This document shows positions 15,702 through 23,898 of a stretch of DNA of 64,000 bases, in pieces (the first letter of the stretch is position 1; every line of letters starts with the position of its first letter). The stretch lies in contig NZ_CP067136.1 in assembly GCF_028553785.1 (NCBI RefSeq), positions 3,160,501 through 3,224,500 on the forward strand. Direction: 5' to 3'. The notes beneath the pieces are model-generated. The model was given only the letters and a program-made list of their open reading frames with translations, was not told the origin of the DNA and made no database searches. The stretch is from Paracoccus fistulariae (GTDB taxonomy: Bacteria > Pseudomonadota > Alphaproteobacteria > Rhodobacterales > Rhodobacteraceae). A program made the translations under genes and the position numbers.

Positions 15702-18134
15702 ATGAGCGCCGACTTCATCCAGGCTGAGCGGATTCTGCGCATTGACAGCGCTCTGGGGGCGGATGTGCTTCTGGCGCAGAAGCTGCATTGGCGTGAGGCG
15801 ATTTCCGAGCTGTTCGAGGGGCGTGTCTCGCTGCGGTCGAAATCGCCGGATCTGACGCCGCAGGATCTGCTGGGCAAGCCGGTCGATCTGCGGCTGGAAC
15901 TGGGCGGCGGGCAATGGCGGCAATGGAATGCGATCGTCACCGATCTGCGCGCAGGCCCCCGCCAGAGCCGTGGGCTGCGCCATTACGAGCTGATCCTGCG
16001 CCCGGATCTGTGGCTTCTGTCGCAGCGCTCGGATTGCCGGATCTGGCTGGACATGTCGGCGCTGGAGGTGGCGCAGACGCTGATGTCGGAACATGGCATC
16101 GCCGCGCCGCGGACCGGCGGCGTGACCGATCCGGTGCCGCCGCAGCATTACTCGGTGCAATGGAACGAGACCGATCTGGCCTATCTGACGCGGCGGCTGG
16201 AGGAGGACGGGCTGTTCTTCTGGTGGTCGCATGAGGAAGGCGCGCACCGGTTGCATATCGCCAGCCATGCCTCGGGCTATCTGGGGGGTGAGGATGTGCG
16301 CTTTGCCCATGGCTCGACCGATCGCAATCACATTAACCGGTTCGAAACCACCTTCCGCTACATTCCGGGGGCGCATGCCGGGGGCGACTGGAATTTCCAG
16401 ACCCCGGGCCATGTGCCGGGCGGGGTCAGCCCCGGCCTGATCAACCTGCCCCGGAATGGCGGTTACGAGCGATATGAATACCCGGTACAGGCGGGCTATG
16501 GTCCGGGCGGCCGCGCCAGCGACGGGATCGAGGATGGGGCGGTGGAACGCGTGGCCCGTCTGCGGATGCAGGCGGATGAGGCCGAGCATGCCCGGGTCGA
16601 GGGGTCGTCGAATGTGCGTACGCTTGCGGCGGGGTCGCGGCTGACGCCCTATGACGTGGCCAATCCGGACAATGTCTTCGCGCCGCATGTGATCCTGGCG
16701 ATCGAGCATGAGGTGACGGATACCAGCTATGAAAGCGTCGAGAACCAGCCCGAATATGTGAACCGCTTCCTGGCGCTGCCCGCGGATGTGCCCGCGACGC
16801 CGCGGCGGGTAACGCCTCAGCCGCGGATCGACGGCACCCAGGTGGCGATCGTGGCGGGCCCTGCGGGTGAGGAGATCCATCCCGACGAATATGGCCGCGT
16901 CAAGCTGTGGTTCCCCTGGGACCGGCGGGCCAGGAAGGATGGCTCGGACACCTGCTGGGTGCGGGTGACGCAGAACTGGGCCGGTGCCGGCTGGGGCGGC
17001 CAGGTGATCCCGCGCATCGGTATGGAGGTGATGGTCAGCTATCTGGACGGCGACCCCGACAGGCCCGTGGTGACAGGCGTCGTCCCGAATGCCAGGCAGA
17101 AAGTGCCTTACCCTCTGCCCGCCAACAAGACCAAGATGGTCATGCGTTCCAATACCCATAAAGGACAGGGCTTCAACGAGATCAGCTTCGAGGATGAGAC
17201 CGGGCAGGAAAACATCGCGCTTCATGCCCAGAAGGACCAGACGCTGAAGGTCCTGAACAACCGCATGAAGCGGGTGGATAACGATCAGGTCGAAAGCGTG
17301 GGCAGCAACAAGTCGATCGAGATTGGCAGCAACCACCAGGAACGCATTGGCGGCTCGATGAATCTGACCGTGGGCGGCGGCAAGCTGGGCCTCTTCGCAG
17401 CGCTTGCTGGAATCGCGGGACAGGCGACCAAGGATGCGATGAACGTGGCCGAGGAGGCGGGCGATCCTTCGATCCCAGCCTTTCTGGGCGGGGTTGTCGC
17501 CGCGACAGTTGGTGGCGAGATCGCCTCCAGCCCGCTGATCTCGGCCTTCGACGGTGCCGGTCAGAACAAGGCGGTTGCGGGGGCTGAACAGGTCGGCACG
17601 GGCACCGCGCTTGGCGGTGTGCTCTCGGCGATCATGCCGGTCTCGGGGGTGATGAACACGCTGGTCGAGAAGTTCAAGGCCGACACGATCGGCCTGGCGC
17701 GGACCGAGCAGATCGGGTTGTTCAAGAACACCATGGTCGGCTCGGTCCGCAACACGACCATCGGGCAGAAGGAATTCACCAAGGTCGGGGTCGAGCAGCG
17801 CCTGCAGGTCGGCAAGACCAAGACCGTCGATGTGGGCGAGGAATACACCACCCATACCGGCCAGCGCGCGGCGCATAGTTCGGGCAAGCTCTACCAGATC
17901 TCGTCCGAGGAGAAGTTCGAAGGCACCTCGCGGGTCTGGGAGATCAAGGCCGACGACACGCTGCTGCTGTCAGCACCAGGCGGCTATGTCGAGATCAACA
18001 AATCCGGCGTGCGTATCCGCGGGCTGAAGGTCCTGATCGAGGGCAATGCCATCGACTTCAAATCCGGCGGCCCCGGCGAAGGCAGCAAATGCCTCCGCGC
18101 CATGGCCAAATCAGCAACGCCCTTCGTGAGGTAG
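15702..18134 (+). CDS. vgrG: Type VI secretion spike protein VgrG (TssI)
   Basis: This is an 810-residue VgrG, the trimeric spike that tips the Hcp tube and carries effectors. The N-terminal half matches the gp27-like head (HYSVQWNETDLAYLTRRLEEDG), followed by the OB-fold gp5 region (DEYGRVKLWFPWDR, VRVTQNWAGAGWGG, PRIGMEVMVSYLDGDPDRP). The C-terminal beta-prism (for example EIGSNHQERIGGS) is interrupted at about residues 556-646 by an Ala/Gly-rich, partly hydrophobic insertion, after which the repeats resume. The start at 15702 has AAGGGG upstream; a GTG at 15684 is possible. No other T6SS structural genes are in the window, so it is an orphan VgrG island. It is followed by the effector after 3 bases. 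Confidence 0.93.
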   Translation: MSADFIQAERILRIDSALGADVLLAQKLHWREAISELFEGRVSLRSKSPDLTPQDLLGKPVDLRLELGGGQWRQWNAIVTDLRAGPRQSRGLRHYELILRPDLWLLSQRSDCRIWLDMSALEVAQTLMSEHGIAAPRTGGVTDPVPPQHYSVQWNETDLAYLTRRLEEDGLFFWWSHEEGAHRLHIASHASGYLGGEDVRFAHGSTDRNHINRFETTFRYIPGAHAGGDWNFQTPGHVPGGVSPGLINLPRNGGYERYEYPVQAGYGPGGRASDGIEDGAVERVARLRMQADEAEHARVEGSSNVRTLAAGSRLTPYDVANPDNVFAPHVILAIEHEVTDTSYESVENQPEYVNRFLALPADVPATPRRVTPQPRIDGTQVAIVAGPAGEEIHPDEYGRVKLWFPWDRRARKDGSDTCWVRVTQNWAGAGWGGQVIPRIGMEVMVSYLDGDPDRPVVTGVVPNARQKVPYPLPANKTKMVMRSNTHKGQGFNEISFEDETGQENIALHAQKDQTLKVLNNRMKRVDNDQVESVGSNKSIEIGSNHQERIGGSMNLTVGGGKLGLFAALAGIAGQATKDAMNVAEEAGDPSIPAFLGGVVAATVGGEIASSPLISAFDGAGQNKAVAGAEQVGTGTALGGVLSAIMPVSGVMNTLVEKFKADTIGLARTEQIGLFKNTMVGSVRNTTIGQKEFTKVGVEQRLQVGKTKTVDVGEEYTTHTGQRAAHSSGKLYQISSEEKFEGTSRVWEIKADDTLLLSAPGGYVEINKSGVRIRGLKVLIEGNAIDFKSGGPGEGSKCLRAMAKSATPFVR

Positions 18135-18137
18135 AGG

Positions 18138-19094
18138 ATGGGGGGTACGGTGAAAACGGCGACAAACGATCTGGCGGACGCTTTGCTTGAAAGTGGGGTG
18201 ACAGCGGCGCAGATTGAACATGCCGAGGCGATGGCCGATGCCGATTTATCACCCGGTAGTGACAACGCGCCTTGCAAGCAGTGCCGGGAAGACATCTGCA
18301 AGGCTTTGAGGAAACAACTGGACAACAACAGGGACGAGCAGGAAAAGGCCATGCTGGCCGCCGCGACCTATGACCCGAACGCGCCGCTGCCTGAAGGATA
18401 CAGGCGGGCGACCGAGGCTGATCTTCAGAAGATGGGGCTGTCGGATGGCGCGGGGAGCAACTTGCTGGTGTTGCGAGATGAGCCAGACTTTCATGCTGAG
18501 GCTTTTGTGAAGACCGACCCGATTAGTGGTGCGGAAAGCTATGTGGTCGGCTTCAAGGGGACCAAGATGTCCAGTACAGCTGACTGGCAGACCAATATAA
18601 GCCAGCGCCTGGGATTGGAGACGGCATATTACACACAGGCTAGCTGGATAGGAGAGGGTCTTCGCCGATCTGGTGTCGGCCCAACCTCTTTCGTCGGTCA
18701 TTCGCTTGGGGGCGGTCTGGCTGCTACGGCATCGGGGGCGTCGGGATTTCCTGCTCAGACTTTCAACGCCGCCGGGCTGTCGGGTAGTACTTTGGCTGGC
18801 TTGCCGCTGGCCAATACCGATCTGGTTCATGCCACGAATGTTACGGGCGATATCCTGAGCGACTTTCAGGACCGGTTCGGTCCCAAGGCCTTCGGTATCC
18901 GGCGCAGCATTGCCGATGTGAAGGCTGCTAATTATTCCCGTGGGCAATGGACCGGAAATAACTTCAATACGAGCTTGGAAAACAACGCCAAAAGCGGAGT
19001 TCAACTGCATGGGATGCAAGAGGTGCAGAACTCACTGAAACAGGAAGAATCCCAGATTCAACGACAGATGGAGGCAAATGGATGCGGTGGTTGA
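18138..19094 (+). CDS. T6SS lipase-like effector (GHSLGG family)
   Basis: This is a 318-residue protein directly behind vgrG. It has a lipase class 3/Mbeg1-like core: VVGFKGTK near residue 137 (oxyanion region) and the nucleophile elbow VGHSLGGGL with Ser189. The N-terminal 75 residues are charged and carry a CKQC pair (46-49), and may bind VgrG or DUF4123. The context of an upstream VgrG, downstream membrane-anchored immunity genes and a DUF4123 adaptor supports a phospholipase-type (Tle-like) antibacterial effector. Hydrolysis of phospholipid is inferred. Its last 13 bases overlap the first immunity gene in another frame. It ends EANGCGG, a tail that recurs in front of the other two immunity genes. 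Confidence 0.82.
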   Translation: MGGTVKTATNDLADALLESGVTAAQIEHAEAMADADLSPGSDNAPCKQCREDICKALRKQLDNNRDEQEKAMLAAATYDPNAPLPEGYRRATEADLQKMGLSDGAGSNLLVLRDEPDFHAEAFVKTDPISGAESYVVGFKGTKMSSTADWQTNISQRLGLETAYYTQASWIGEGLRRSGVGPTSFVGHSLGGGLAATASGASGFPAQTFNAAGLSGSTLAGLPLANTDLVHATNVTGDILSDFQDRFGPKAFGIRRSIADVKAANYSRGQWTGNNFNTSLENNAKSGVQLHGMQEVQNSLKQEESQIQRQMEANGCGG

Positions 19095-19657
19095 CTAAGG
19101 CGGCCGTCGCCTCGGCTCTGGTCGTATTGCTGGCAGTGGGATGGGCGCTCGCAAAGGATGAGAGGCAGGACATGGCACAGAACGTCGACATTTATAAACT
19201 CTATAACGATCTTCCGGTCATCTTCTGGCGGATTAGCGAGCGAAATTATCCTGCGGTCGATGCACTGCTGAAGGCTGGGGCCGATCTGGAGACACGTGGT
19301 TTTTTTGGTGTGACACCCGTCATTTGGGCGGCAGGTGGCGGCAGTTGGGGCATGGTCAAATTCCTGATCGAACGTGGCGCGGACCCGAGCGCTTATGCCG
19401 GGAATGGCATGACCGTTGCAGATTTGGCGCTTAACTCCCGGGTTATGCTGGACAGTCCGAACGGCCAGGACCTTCAGGATGTGCGCGCCATCCTCGCGGA
19501 ACGCGGGCTTTACGACGATGTACCCACGCCTGCGCATCTGCGAGCACAAATGGAGGCCGGGACATTGCCGCGCCCGCCCTATTTTGACGAATGGCGCGCG
19601 ACGCACTGGCCTGTCGAAGCCAATGCACGCGCCGACAAGATACGGGCGCAGCAGTGA
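19082..19657 (+). CDS. Ankyrin-repeat immunity protein, copy 1
   Basis: This is a 191-residue protein with an N-terminal signal or anchor (MRWLTKAAVASALVVLLAVG) and a periplasmic part with ankyrin-like repeats (VDALLKAGADLETRGFFG, then WGMVKFLIERGADPSAY). It is taken as the cognate immunity protein because it overlaps the effector stop by 13 bases. Export to the periplasm fits protection against a lipase delivered there. Ankyrin proteins serve as immunity for several T6SS lipases. It is the first of three tandem paralogs with a 660-bp period. Confidence 0.78.
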   Translation: MRWLTKAAVASALVVLLAVGWALAKDERQDMAQNVDIYKLYNDLPVIFWRISERNYPAVDALLKAGADLETRGFFGVTPVIWAAGGGSWGMVKFLIERGADPSAYAGNGMTVADLALNSRVMLDSPNGQDLQDVRAILAERGLYDDVPTPAHLRAQMEAGTLPRPPYFDEWRATHWPVEANARADKIRAQQ

Positions 19658-19804
19658 GTTCTCAGCCAATGCCCGATGGGTTCTGTTTTCTGACATCGGC
19701 CAAGAAGAGGCACGGATCGAACGGCAGATGGAGGCAAATGGATGCGGTGGTTGACTAAGGCGGCCGTCGCCTCGGCTCTGGTCCTAATGCTGGCAGTAGG
19801 ATGG
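19538..19804 (+). repeat. 267-bp exact repeat, first copy
   Basis: This is identical base for base to 20198-20464, offset by exactly 660 bp. It covers the 3' end of one immunity gene, the spacer and the first 63 bases of the next. The exact identity against diverged flanks indicates recent duplication or gene conversion. Confidence 0.9.
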
Positions 19805-20317
19805 ACGATCGCAAAGGATGAGGGGCAGGACATGGCACAGAACGTCGACATTTATGAACTCTATAATGACCTGCCGATCATCTTCTGGCGGATCAATGAA
19901 GAGAATTATTCCGAAGTTGATGCGTTGCTAAAAGCCGGGGCTGATATAGATACCCATGGTTTTTTCGGCAGAACGCCCGTTCTCGCGGCGGCAAGCAGTG
20001 ACAATTGGGTTATGGTAAAATTCCTGATAGAACGTGGCGCGGACCTGTCCGCTTACGCGGGCAATGGCCAAACAGTTCCGTACAGAGCCCGCAATTCTCG
20101 TGTACCCCTTGAAAGCCCCGACGGGCAGGCTTTGCAGGAGGTGCGCGCCATCCTCACCGAGCGCGGACTTTATGACAATATTTCCACCCCGGCCGAGCTG
20201 CGAGCACAAATGGAGGCCGGGACATTGCCGCGCCCGCCCTATTTTGACGAATGGCGCGCGACGCACTGGCCTGTCGAAGCCAATGCACGCGCCGACAAGA
20301 TACGGGCGCAGCAGTGA
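19742..20317 (+). CDS. Ankyrin-repeat immunity protein, copy 2 (divergent middle)
   Basis: This is a 191-residue paralog with the same signal segment. Its middle part differs from copies 1 and 3 (INEENYSEVDALLKAGADID, FFGRTPVLAAASSDNWVMVK), whereas its last 40 residues equal copy 1. The divergent part covers the ankyrin surface, where specificity would reside, so this copy probably recognises another effector allele. It is preceded by the tail of an effector-like frame (QEEARIERQMEANGCGG). Confidence 0.75.
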   Translation: MRWLTKAAVASALVLMLAVGWTIAKDEGQDMAQNVDIYELYNDLPIIFWRINEENYSEVDALLKAGADIDTHGFFGRTPVLAAASSDNWVMVKFLIERGADLSAYAGNGQTVPYRARNSRVPLESPDGQALQEVRAILTERGLYDNISTPAELRAQMEAGTLPRPPYFDEWRATHWPVEANARADKIRAQQ

Positions 20318-20464
20318 GTTCTCAGCCAATGCCCGATGGGTTCTGTTTTCTGACATCGGCCAAGAAGAGGCACGGATCGAACGGCAGATGGAGGCAAATG
20401 GATGCGGTGGTTGACTAAGGCGGCCGTCGCCTCGGCTCTGGTCCTAATGCTGGCAGTAGGATGG
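20198..20464 (+). repeat. 267-bp exact repeat, second copy
   Basis: This is the second copy of the segment at 19538-19804. It bridges immunity copies 2 and 3 and includes the same effector-tail spacer. Confidence 0.9.
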
Positions 20465-20977
20465 GCGCTCGCAAAGGATGAGAGGCAGGGCATGGCACAG
20501 AACGTCGACATTTATGAACTCTATAACGATCTTCCGGTCATCTTCTGGCGGATTAGCGAACGAAATTATCCTGCGGTCGATGCACTGCTGAAGGCTGGGG
20601 CCGATCTGGAGACACGTGGTTTTTTTGGTGTAACACCCGTCATTTGGGCGGCAGGTGGCGGCAGTTGGGGCATGGTTAAATTCCTGATCGAACGTGGCGC
20701 GGACCCGAGCGCTTATGCCGGGAATGGCATGACCGTTGCCGATTTGGCGCTTACCTCCCGTGTTCTGCTGGACAGTCCGAACGGCCAGGACCTTGAAGAT
20801 GTGCGCGCCATCCTCGCGGAACGCGGGCTTTATGACGATATTCCCACGTCGGCAGAGCTTCGTGCCCAAATGGATGCAGGCACTTTGAAGCGTCCGCCCT
20901 ACTTCGACGAATGGCGTGCGACGCATTGGCCGCCAGAAGCCAATGCGCGCGCCGATCGGATCCGCGCTGAGAAATGA
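20402..20977 (+). CDS. Ankyrin-repeat immunity protein, copy 3
   Basis: This 191-residue paralog is nearly identical to copy 1 through the ankyrin region but has its own C-terminus (TSAELRAQMDAGTLKRPPYF, ending RADRIRAEK). It is likely to bind the same kind of effector as copy 1. It is the last member of the array and is followed by the DUF4123 adaptor gene after 57 bp. Confidence 0.75.
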   Translation: MRWLTKAAVASALVLMLAVGWALAKDERQGMAQNVDIYELYNDLPVIFWRISERNYPAVDALLKAGADLETRGFFGVTPVIWAAGGGSWGMVKFLIERGADPSAYAGNGMTVADLALTSRVLLDSPNGQDLEDVRAILAERGLYDDIPTSAELRAQMDAGTLKRPPYFDEWRATHWPPEANARADRIRAEK

Positions 20978-21034
20978 TTACCGCGCTCTCTAAGCATTTT
21001 GGTTAAATCCGCAACATCATTCGCGAGGAAAAGG

Positions 21035-22093
21035 ATGAAGCAGAACGATCCCTGGTCACTGGATGCGGCGAACCAACCCGCGCGCGATGAACCGACAACG
21101 GAAGCGCAAACTCCGACAACGCTGGAGGAAGTATTGCTGGCGCTGGATCACAAGGCTGCGCCGGTCTTTGCGGTTCTCGACGGCGCGCAATTCGACAACC
21201 TTCCGCAAGAGCTGATGCTGGGCGATTTTGTCAGCCGCCCGCTCTATCTGGATCGCGGCGACAACAACCCCGAACAGATCATCACCGCCCCGCATATGGT
21301 CTGGTTGGACGAACGCCCCGAGAAAGTCACGGGCCGAGCGCCGCAGGAAATCATCCCTGCGCTGATGTCCCTCATTGGCCAGCGCCCCGCCGCCGTCTTC
21401 TGGCAATGCCCCGATGGAGCCGATGCCCTCTACAAACACCTCAGAGGCATCAATATGGTGATGTACCCGAAGGCTGCGCTGAGGGATTTCGAGGAACCTC
21501 AACCCGCGGAAGCTGACGAGAGCCAGAAGCCAGATACGCATACCTTGGTGCTGTTTCGTCATGCAGATGCCAATGTGCTGGCGCAGACTCTTCCAGCGAT
21601 GGATTCGCAGGAGATAGCGCGTCTCTACGGCCCCGCGACACAGCTGACTTTCGCGCCTGCACTCGAGTGGGCAAGTGGTCGGGACTGGTGGCGTGCCGAC
21701 AGACCCGAGACCCCGTCTAATCCTCATCGCGGCCATCTGAGAATTTCGATGGAAACGGTCGTTCGCACCGAGGGTGTTCGGCTTGATCGCAACAGAGGGC
21801 GCATTACCGCCTACCTGCGCCGAGTGGCGCCCGACCAGACACGCGATCTGGACGACGCGACGCTCAATGCGATGACAGGACGCTATATGAATGAGGCCCG
21901 CTCATATGGCGTGCGTAGCGAGGCTGGCATGGGAAGGTGGGCCTATCTCCAGCTTATCACTGGCGAGAAAACGGGACAGGATCGAAGCGTGCATGAACTT
22001 ATGACTGCCAAGGAGCCTCGTATCTCTGCCGATCAGCGTGTGCGCCTACTGCTACAGCAAAGCGCTGTGGCGATAAGGGAGGGCAAAGCATGA
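21035..22093 (+). CDS. DUF4123 protein, T6SS effector adaptor
   Basis: This is a 352-residue protein. Its first half fits DUF4123 (APVFAVLDGAQFDNLPQEL, then FWQCPDGADALYKHLRGINM and LVLFRHADANVLAQTLPAMD). DUF4123 proteins (Tap/TEC) load effectors on a matching VgrG in the cytoplasm. The start at 21035 is chosen because GAGGAAAAGG precedes it; an upstream codon at 20999 lacks a ribosome site. It lies behind the immunity array rather than between vgrG and the effector, which is the less common order. It may serve the next, now broken, cargo gene. The stop overlaps that gene in ATGA. Confidence 0.82.
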   Translation: MKQNDPWSLDAANQPARDEPTTEAQTPTTLEEVLLALDHKAAPVFAVLDGAQFDNLPQELMLGDFVSRPLYLDRGDNNPEQIITAPHMVWLDERPEKVTGRAPQEIIPALMSLIGQRPAAVFWQCPDGADALYKHLRGINMVMYPKAALRDFEEPQPAEADESQKPDTHTLVLFRHADANVLAQTLPAMDSQEIARLYGPATQLTFAPALEWASGRDWWRADRPETPSNPHRGHLRISMETVVRTEGVRLDRNRGRITAYLRRVAPDQTRDLDDATLNAMTGRYMNEARSYGVRSEAGMGRWAYLQLITGEKTGQDRSVHELMTAKEPRISADQRVRLLLQQSAVAIREGKA

Positions 22094-22179
22094 GCTACGC
22101 TCTGGCTGCACGGCAAGGGGCTATCTGGGGCGGTCGTTTAGGGGCGCTATTTGGTCCTCTAGATCGGGATGTTGCTTGA
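22090..22179 (+). pseudogene. 5' remnant of the gene downstream of DUF4123
   Basis: An ATG overlapping the DUF4123 stop opens a short frame (MSYALAARQGAIWGGRLGAL) that ends after 29 codons, inside sequence that I take as the left end of an insertion element. The opening resembles that of PAAR-type or cargo genes following DUF4123, but it is too short to classify. Confidence 0.5.
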
Positions 22180-23006
22180 GTGAATCGGGGGGGATTCCCA
22201 TCGAGGCTGAATTCTGATTCACCATGGGGGCTGGGAGTGGAGGCCAGCCTGCATGACCAAACCCCTTTCGATGGATATCCGGGACCGTGCGATGGCGCGG
22301 CTTGATGAAGGTCAGACGGTGCGCGAGGCGGCGGACGCCCTGAGTGTGGCGCCTTCGAGCGTGGTGAAGTGGTCGCAACGCCGGCGGGCCATGGGCAGTG
22401 CGGCACCCGGCAAGATCGGCGGGCATGTCCCGCGCAAGATCCGTGGGGAGCATGCCGACTGGCTTCGGGCCCGGATGGTGGACGGGGCCTTCACCCTGCG
22501 CGGCCTGGTGGCCGAGTTGGCAGAACGCGGGCTCACGGTGGACTACCGCACGATGTGGGCCTTTGCCCATGGCGAGGGGCTCAGCTTCAAAAAAAACCGC
22601 GCTCGCCAGTGAACAGGAGCGACCTGACGATGCCCGCAAACGGGAGCGCTGGAAGGCGCACCAGGGCAGCATCGACCTGAAACGGCTGGTGTTCCTCGAC
22701 GAAACCTGGGCGAAGACCAACATGGCCCCGCTGCGCGGCTGGGCGGCGCGGGGCCAAAGGTTGATCGGGCGCGCGCCGTTCGGCCACTGGAAGACGATGA
22801 CCTTCGTCGCCGCCCTGCGACATGACGGGATCGTGGCCCCCTGGGTGATCGACGGGCCGATCAACGGCGAGAGCTTCCGAACCTATGTCGAACGGGTCCT
22901 GGTCCCCGAGTTGCGCGAGGGTGACATCGTCATTCTCGACAACCTCGGAAGTCACAAGGCCCCTGCAATACGCAAGGCCATCAGGGCCGCAGGCGCAAGG
23001 CTGTTC
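22140..23006 (+). mobile_element. IS630-type insertion element, 3'-truncated
   Basis: The transposase frames and the DUF4123-island genes broken on both sides mark an IS630-family insertion. The left edge is not resolved (between about 22110 and 22180). The right edge is a deletion junction at about 23006, where the transposase stops matching after AAGARLF. The third catalytic acid and the right inverted repeat are missing, so the element cannot move by itself. Confidence 0.75.
22253..23006 (+). pseudogene. IS630 transposase, two frames, truncated
   Basis: The first frame (22253-22612) has the helix-turn-helix part (DEGQTVREAADALSVAPSSV) and ends after GLSFKKNRARQ. The second frame continues the same protein from an 8-A run (22589-22596): TALASEQ, FLDETWAKTN (first Asp), HWKTMTFVAAL, VILDNLGSHK (second Asp). 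Joining them needs the loss of one A or a +1 shift at the A-run, as expected of slippage-controlled transposases. The protein stops before the LPPYSPD motif and the catalytic Glu, so it is inactive. Confidence 0.8.
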
Positions 23007-23357
23007 TGGGTGCTGTGCTGTTCCTGTGCATTACCGGGCTGAAGATGCAGCCCTCGCGTTTTTGGGCGATGCGGGCGAGATCTTCGGGCTTGGTGCGTTG
23101 CAGGCTCCTCTTGCGTCGGGAGGAGCAGAGGCGGCAATGGTGGACCGGCTGACGGGCGTTGGAATTGGTCTGGCTGCCATCGCGGTACTGGTGCTGGCGG
23201 CGCGCTAACTGCTGGATCCGATGTTCCGGCCGTTGGCGCGGTTTGGCGCACGCGCGGTGTCGGCGGCTGATCTGAATATGTCCGGGGGCGGCAGGATGCC
23301 GCCCGCGAACGGGGTGTTCAGGAAGGGGTGTTCAGGAAGAGGCGCGGCAATCTGATA
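23007..23357 (+). pseudogene. 3' remnant of the gene interrupted by the IS
   Basis: Downstream of the IS junction a frame reads EDAALAFLGDAGEIFGLGAL, then a hydrophobic segment (VGIGLAAIAVLVLAAR), a TAA at 23206-23208, and in the same frame LLDPMFRPLARFGARAVSAA. The composition is protein-like with a membrane segment. It is probably the rest of the gene begun at 22090, with an additional in-frame stop. The family is not recognised. Confidence 0.5.
23311..23338. repeat. 14-bp tandem duplication
   Basis: GGGGTGTTCAGGAA occurs twice back to back at 23311-23324 and 23325-23338. It lies at the junction of the T6SS island and the phosphatase gene, and the phosphatase stop codon falls inside the second copy. 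Confidence 0.8.
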
Positions 23358-23898
23358 CCAAGCAGGAAAGGCTGGATAGCAGGACTGGCGTGCTGTTGTA
23401 AAAGACCGGGGGTGCGTAGCCAAGCGCCTCGGTCAGGGCGGTCAGCGCGGCCATATGGCTGACGATCAGGACTGGACCGCGATTGTCCGGCAGATCGTCA
23501 TAGGCGGCCTTCATACGGGCCTTCACCTGTGACCAGGGCTCGGCCCCGCCACCGGCATCCTCTGCGGTGATGAAACTGTCAGAGGATCCGTCGCCGCGAA
23601 GGATGTCACGGCGCATCATGCCTTCCAGCCTGCCGAAATCACGCTCGATCAGGCGCGGGTCGGCGACGGCGGTGATGCCCTGCGACACGGCCACGATCTG
23701 CGCGGTTGTCATGGCGCGTTGCAGGGGCGAGGACAGGATGCGGCCCAGCCGTTGCCCGACCATCAGGATGCCCGCCTGATGCGCCCCGATGATGCCCGCC
23801 TGGTTCAGCGGGATATCGGTGCGGCCCTGCAACCGGCCTTCAAGGTTCCAGTCCGTCTGTCCGTGACGAAGCAACCAGATCTTATCCGGATCAAGCAT
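23332..23898 (-). CDS. Histidine phosphatase family protein (phosphoglycerate-mutase-like)
   Basis: This 188-residue protein has the catalytic signature LLRHGQTDWNLEGRLQG near the N-terminus, SSPLQRAMTTAQ, the acid IERDFGRLEG and the second histidine in LIVSHMAALTAL. Enzymes of this type dephosphorylate small phospho-metabolites. Its ATG overlaps the ABC ATPase stop by 8 bases, so it is the last gene of the transporter operon. This fits a role on an imported phosphorylated compound. The C-terminus (CLVSDCRASS) ends within the island junction and may have been altered there. Confidence 0.85.
   Translation of the reverse strand: MLDPDKIWLLRHGQTDWNLEGRLQGRTDIPLNQAGIIGAHQAGILMVGQRLGRILSSPLQRAMTTAQIVAVSQGITAVADPRLIERDFGRLEGMMRRDILRGDGSSDSFITAEDAGGGAEPWSQVKARMKAAYDDLPDNRGPVLIVSHMAALTALTEALGYAPPVFYNSTPVLLSSLSCLVSDCRASS

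Noticed and set aside
19538..20464. CRISPR-like array
   Set aside because: The repeats are 267 bp with a 660-bp period and lie within protein-coding immunity genes; there are no short repeats and spacers.
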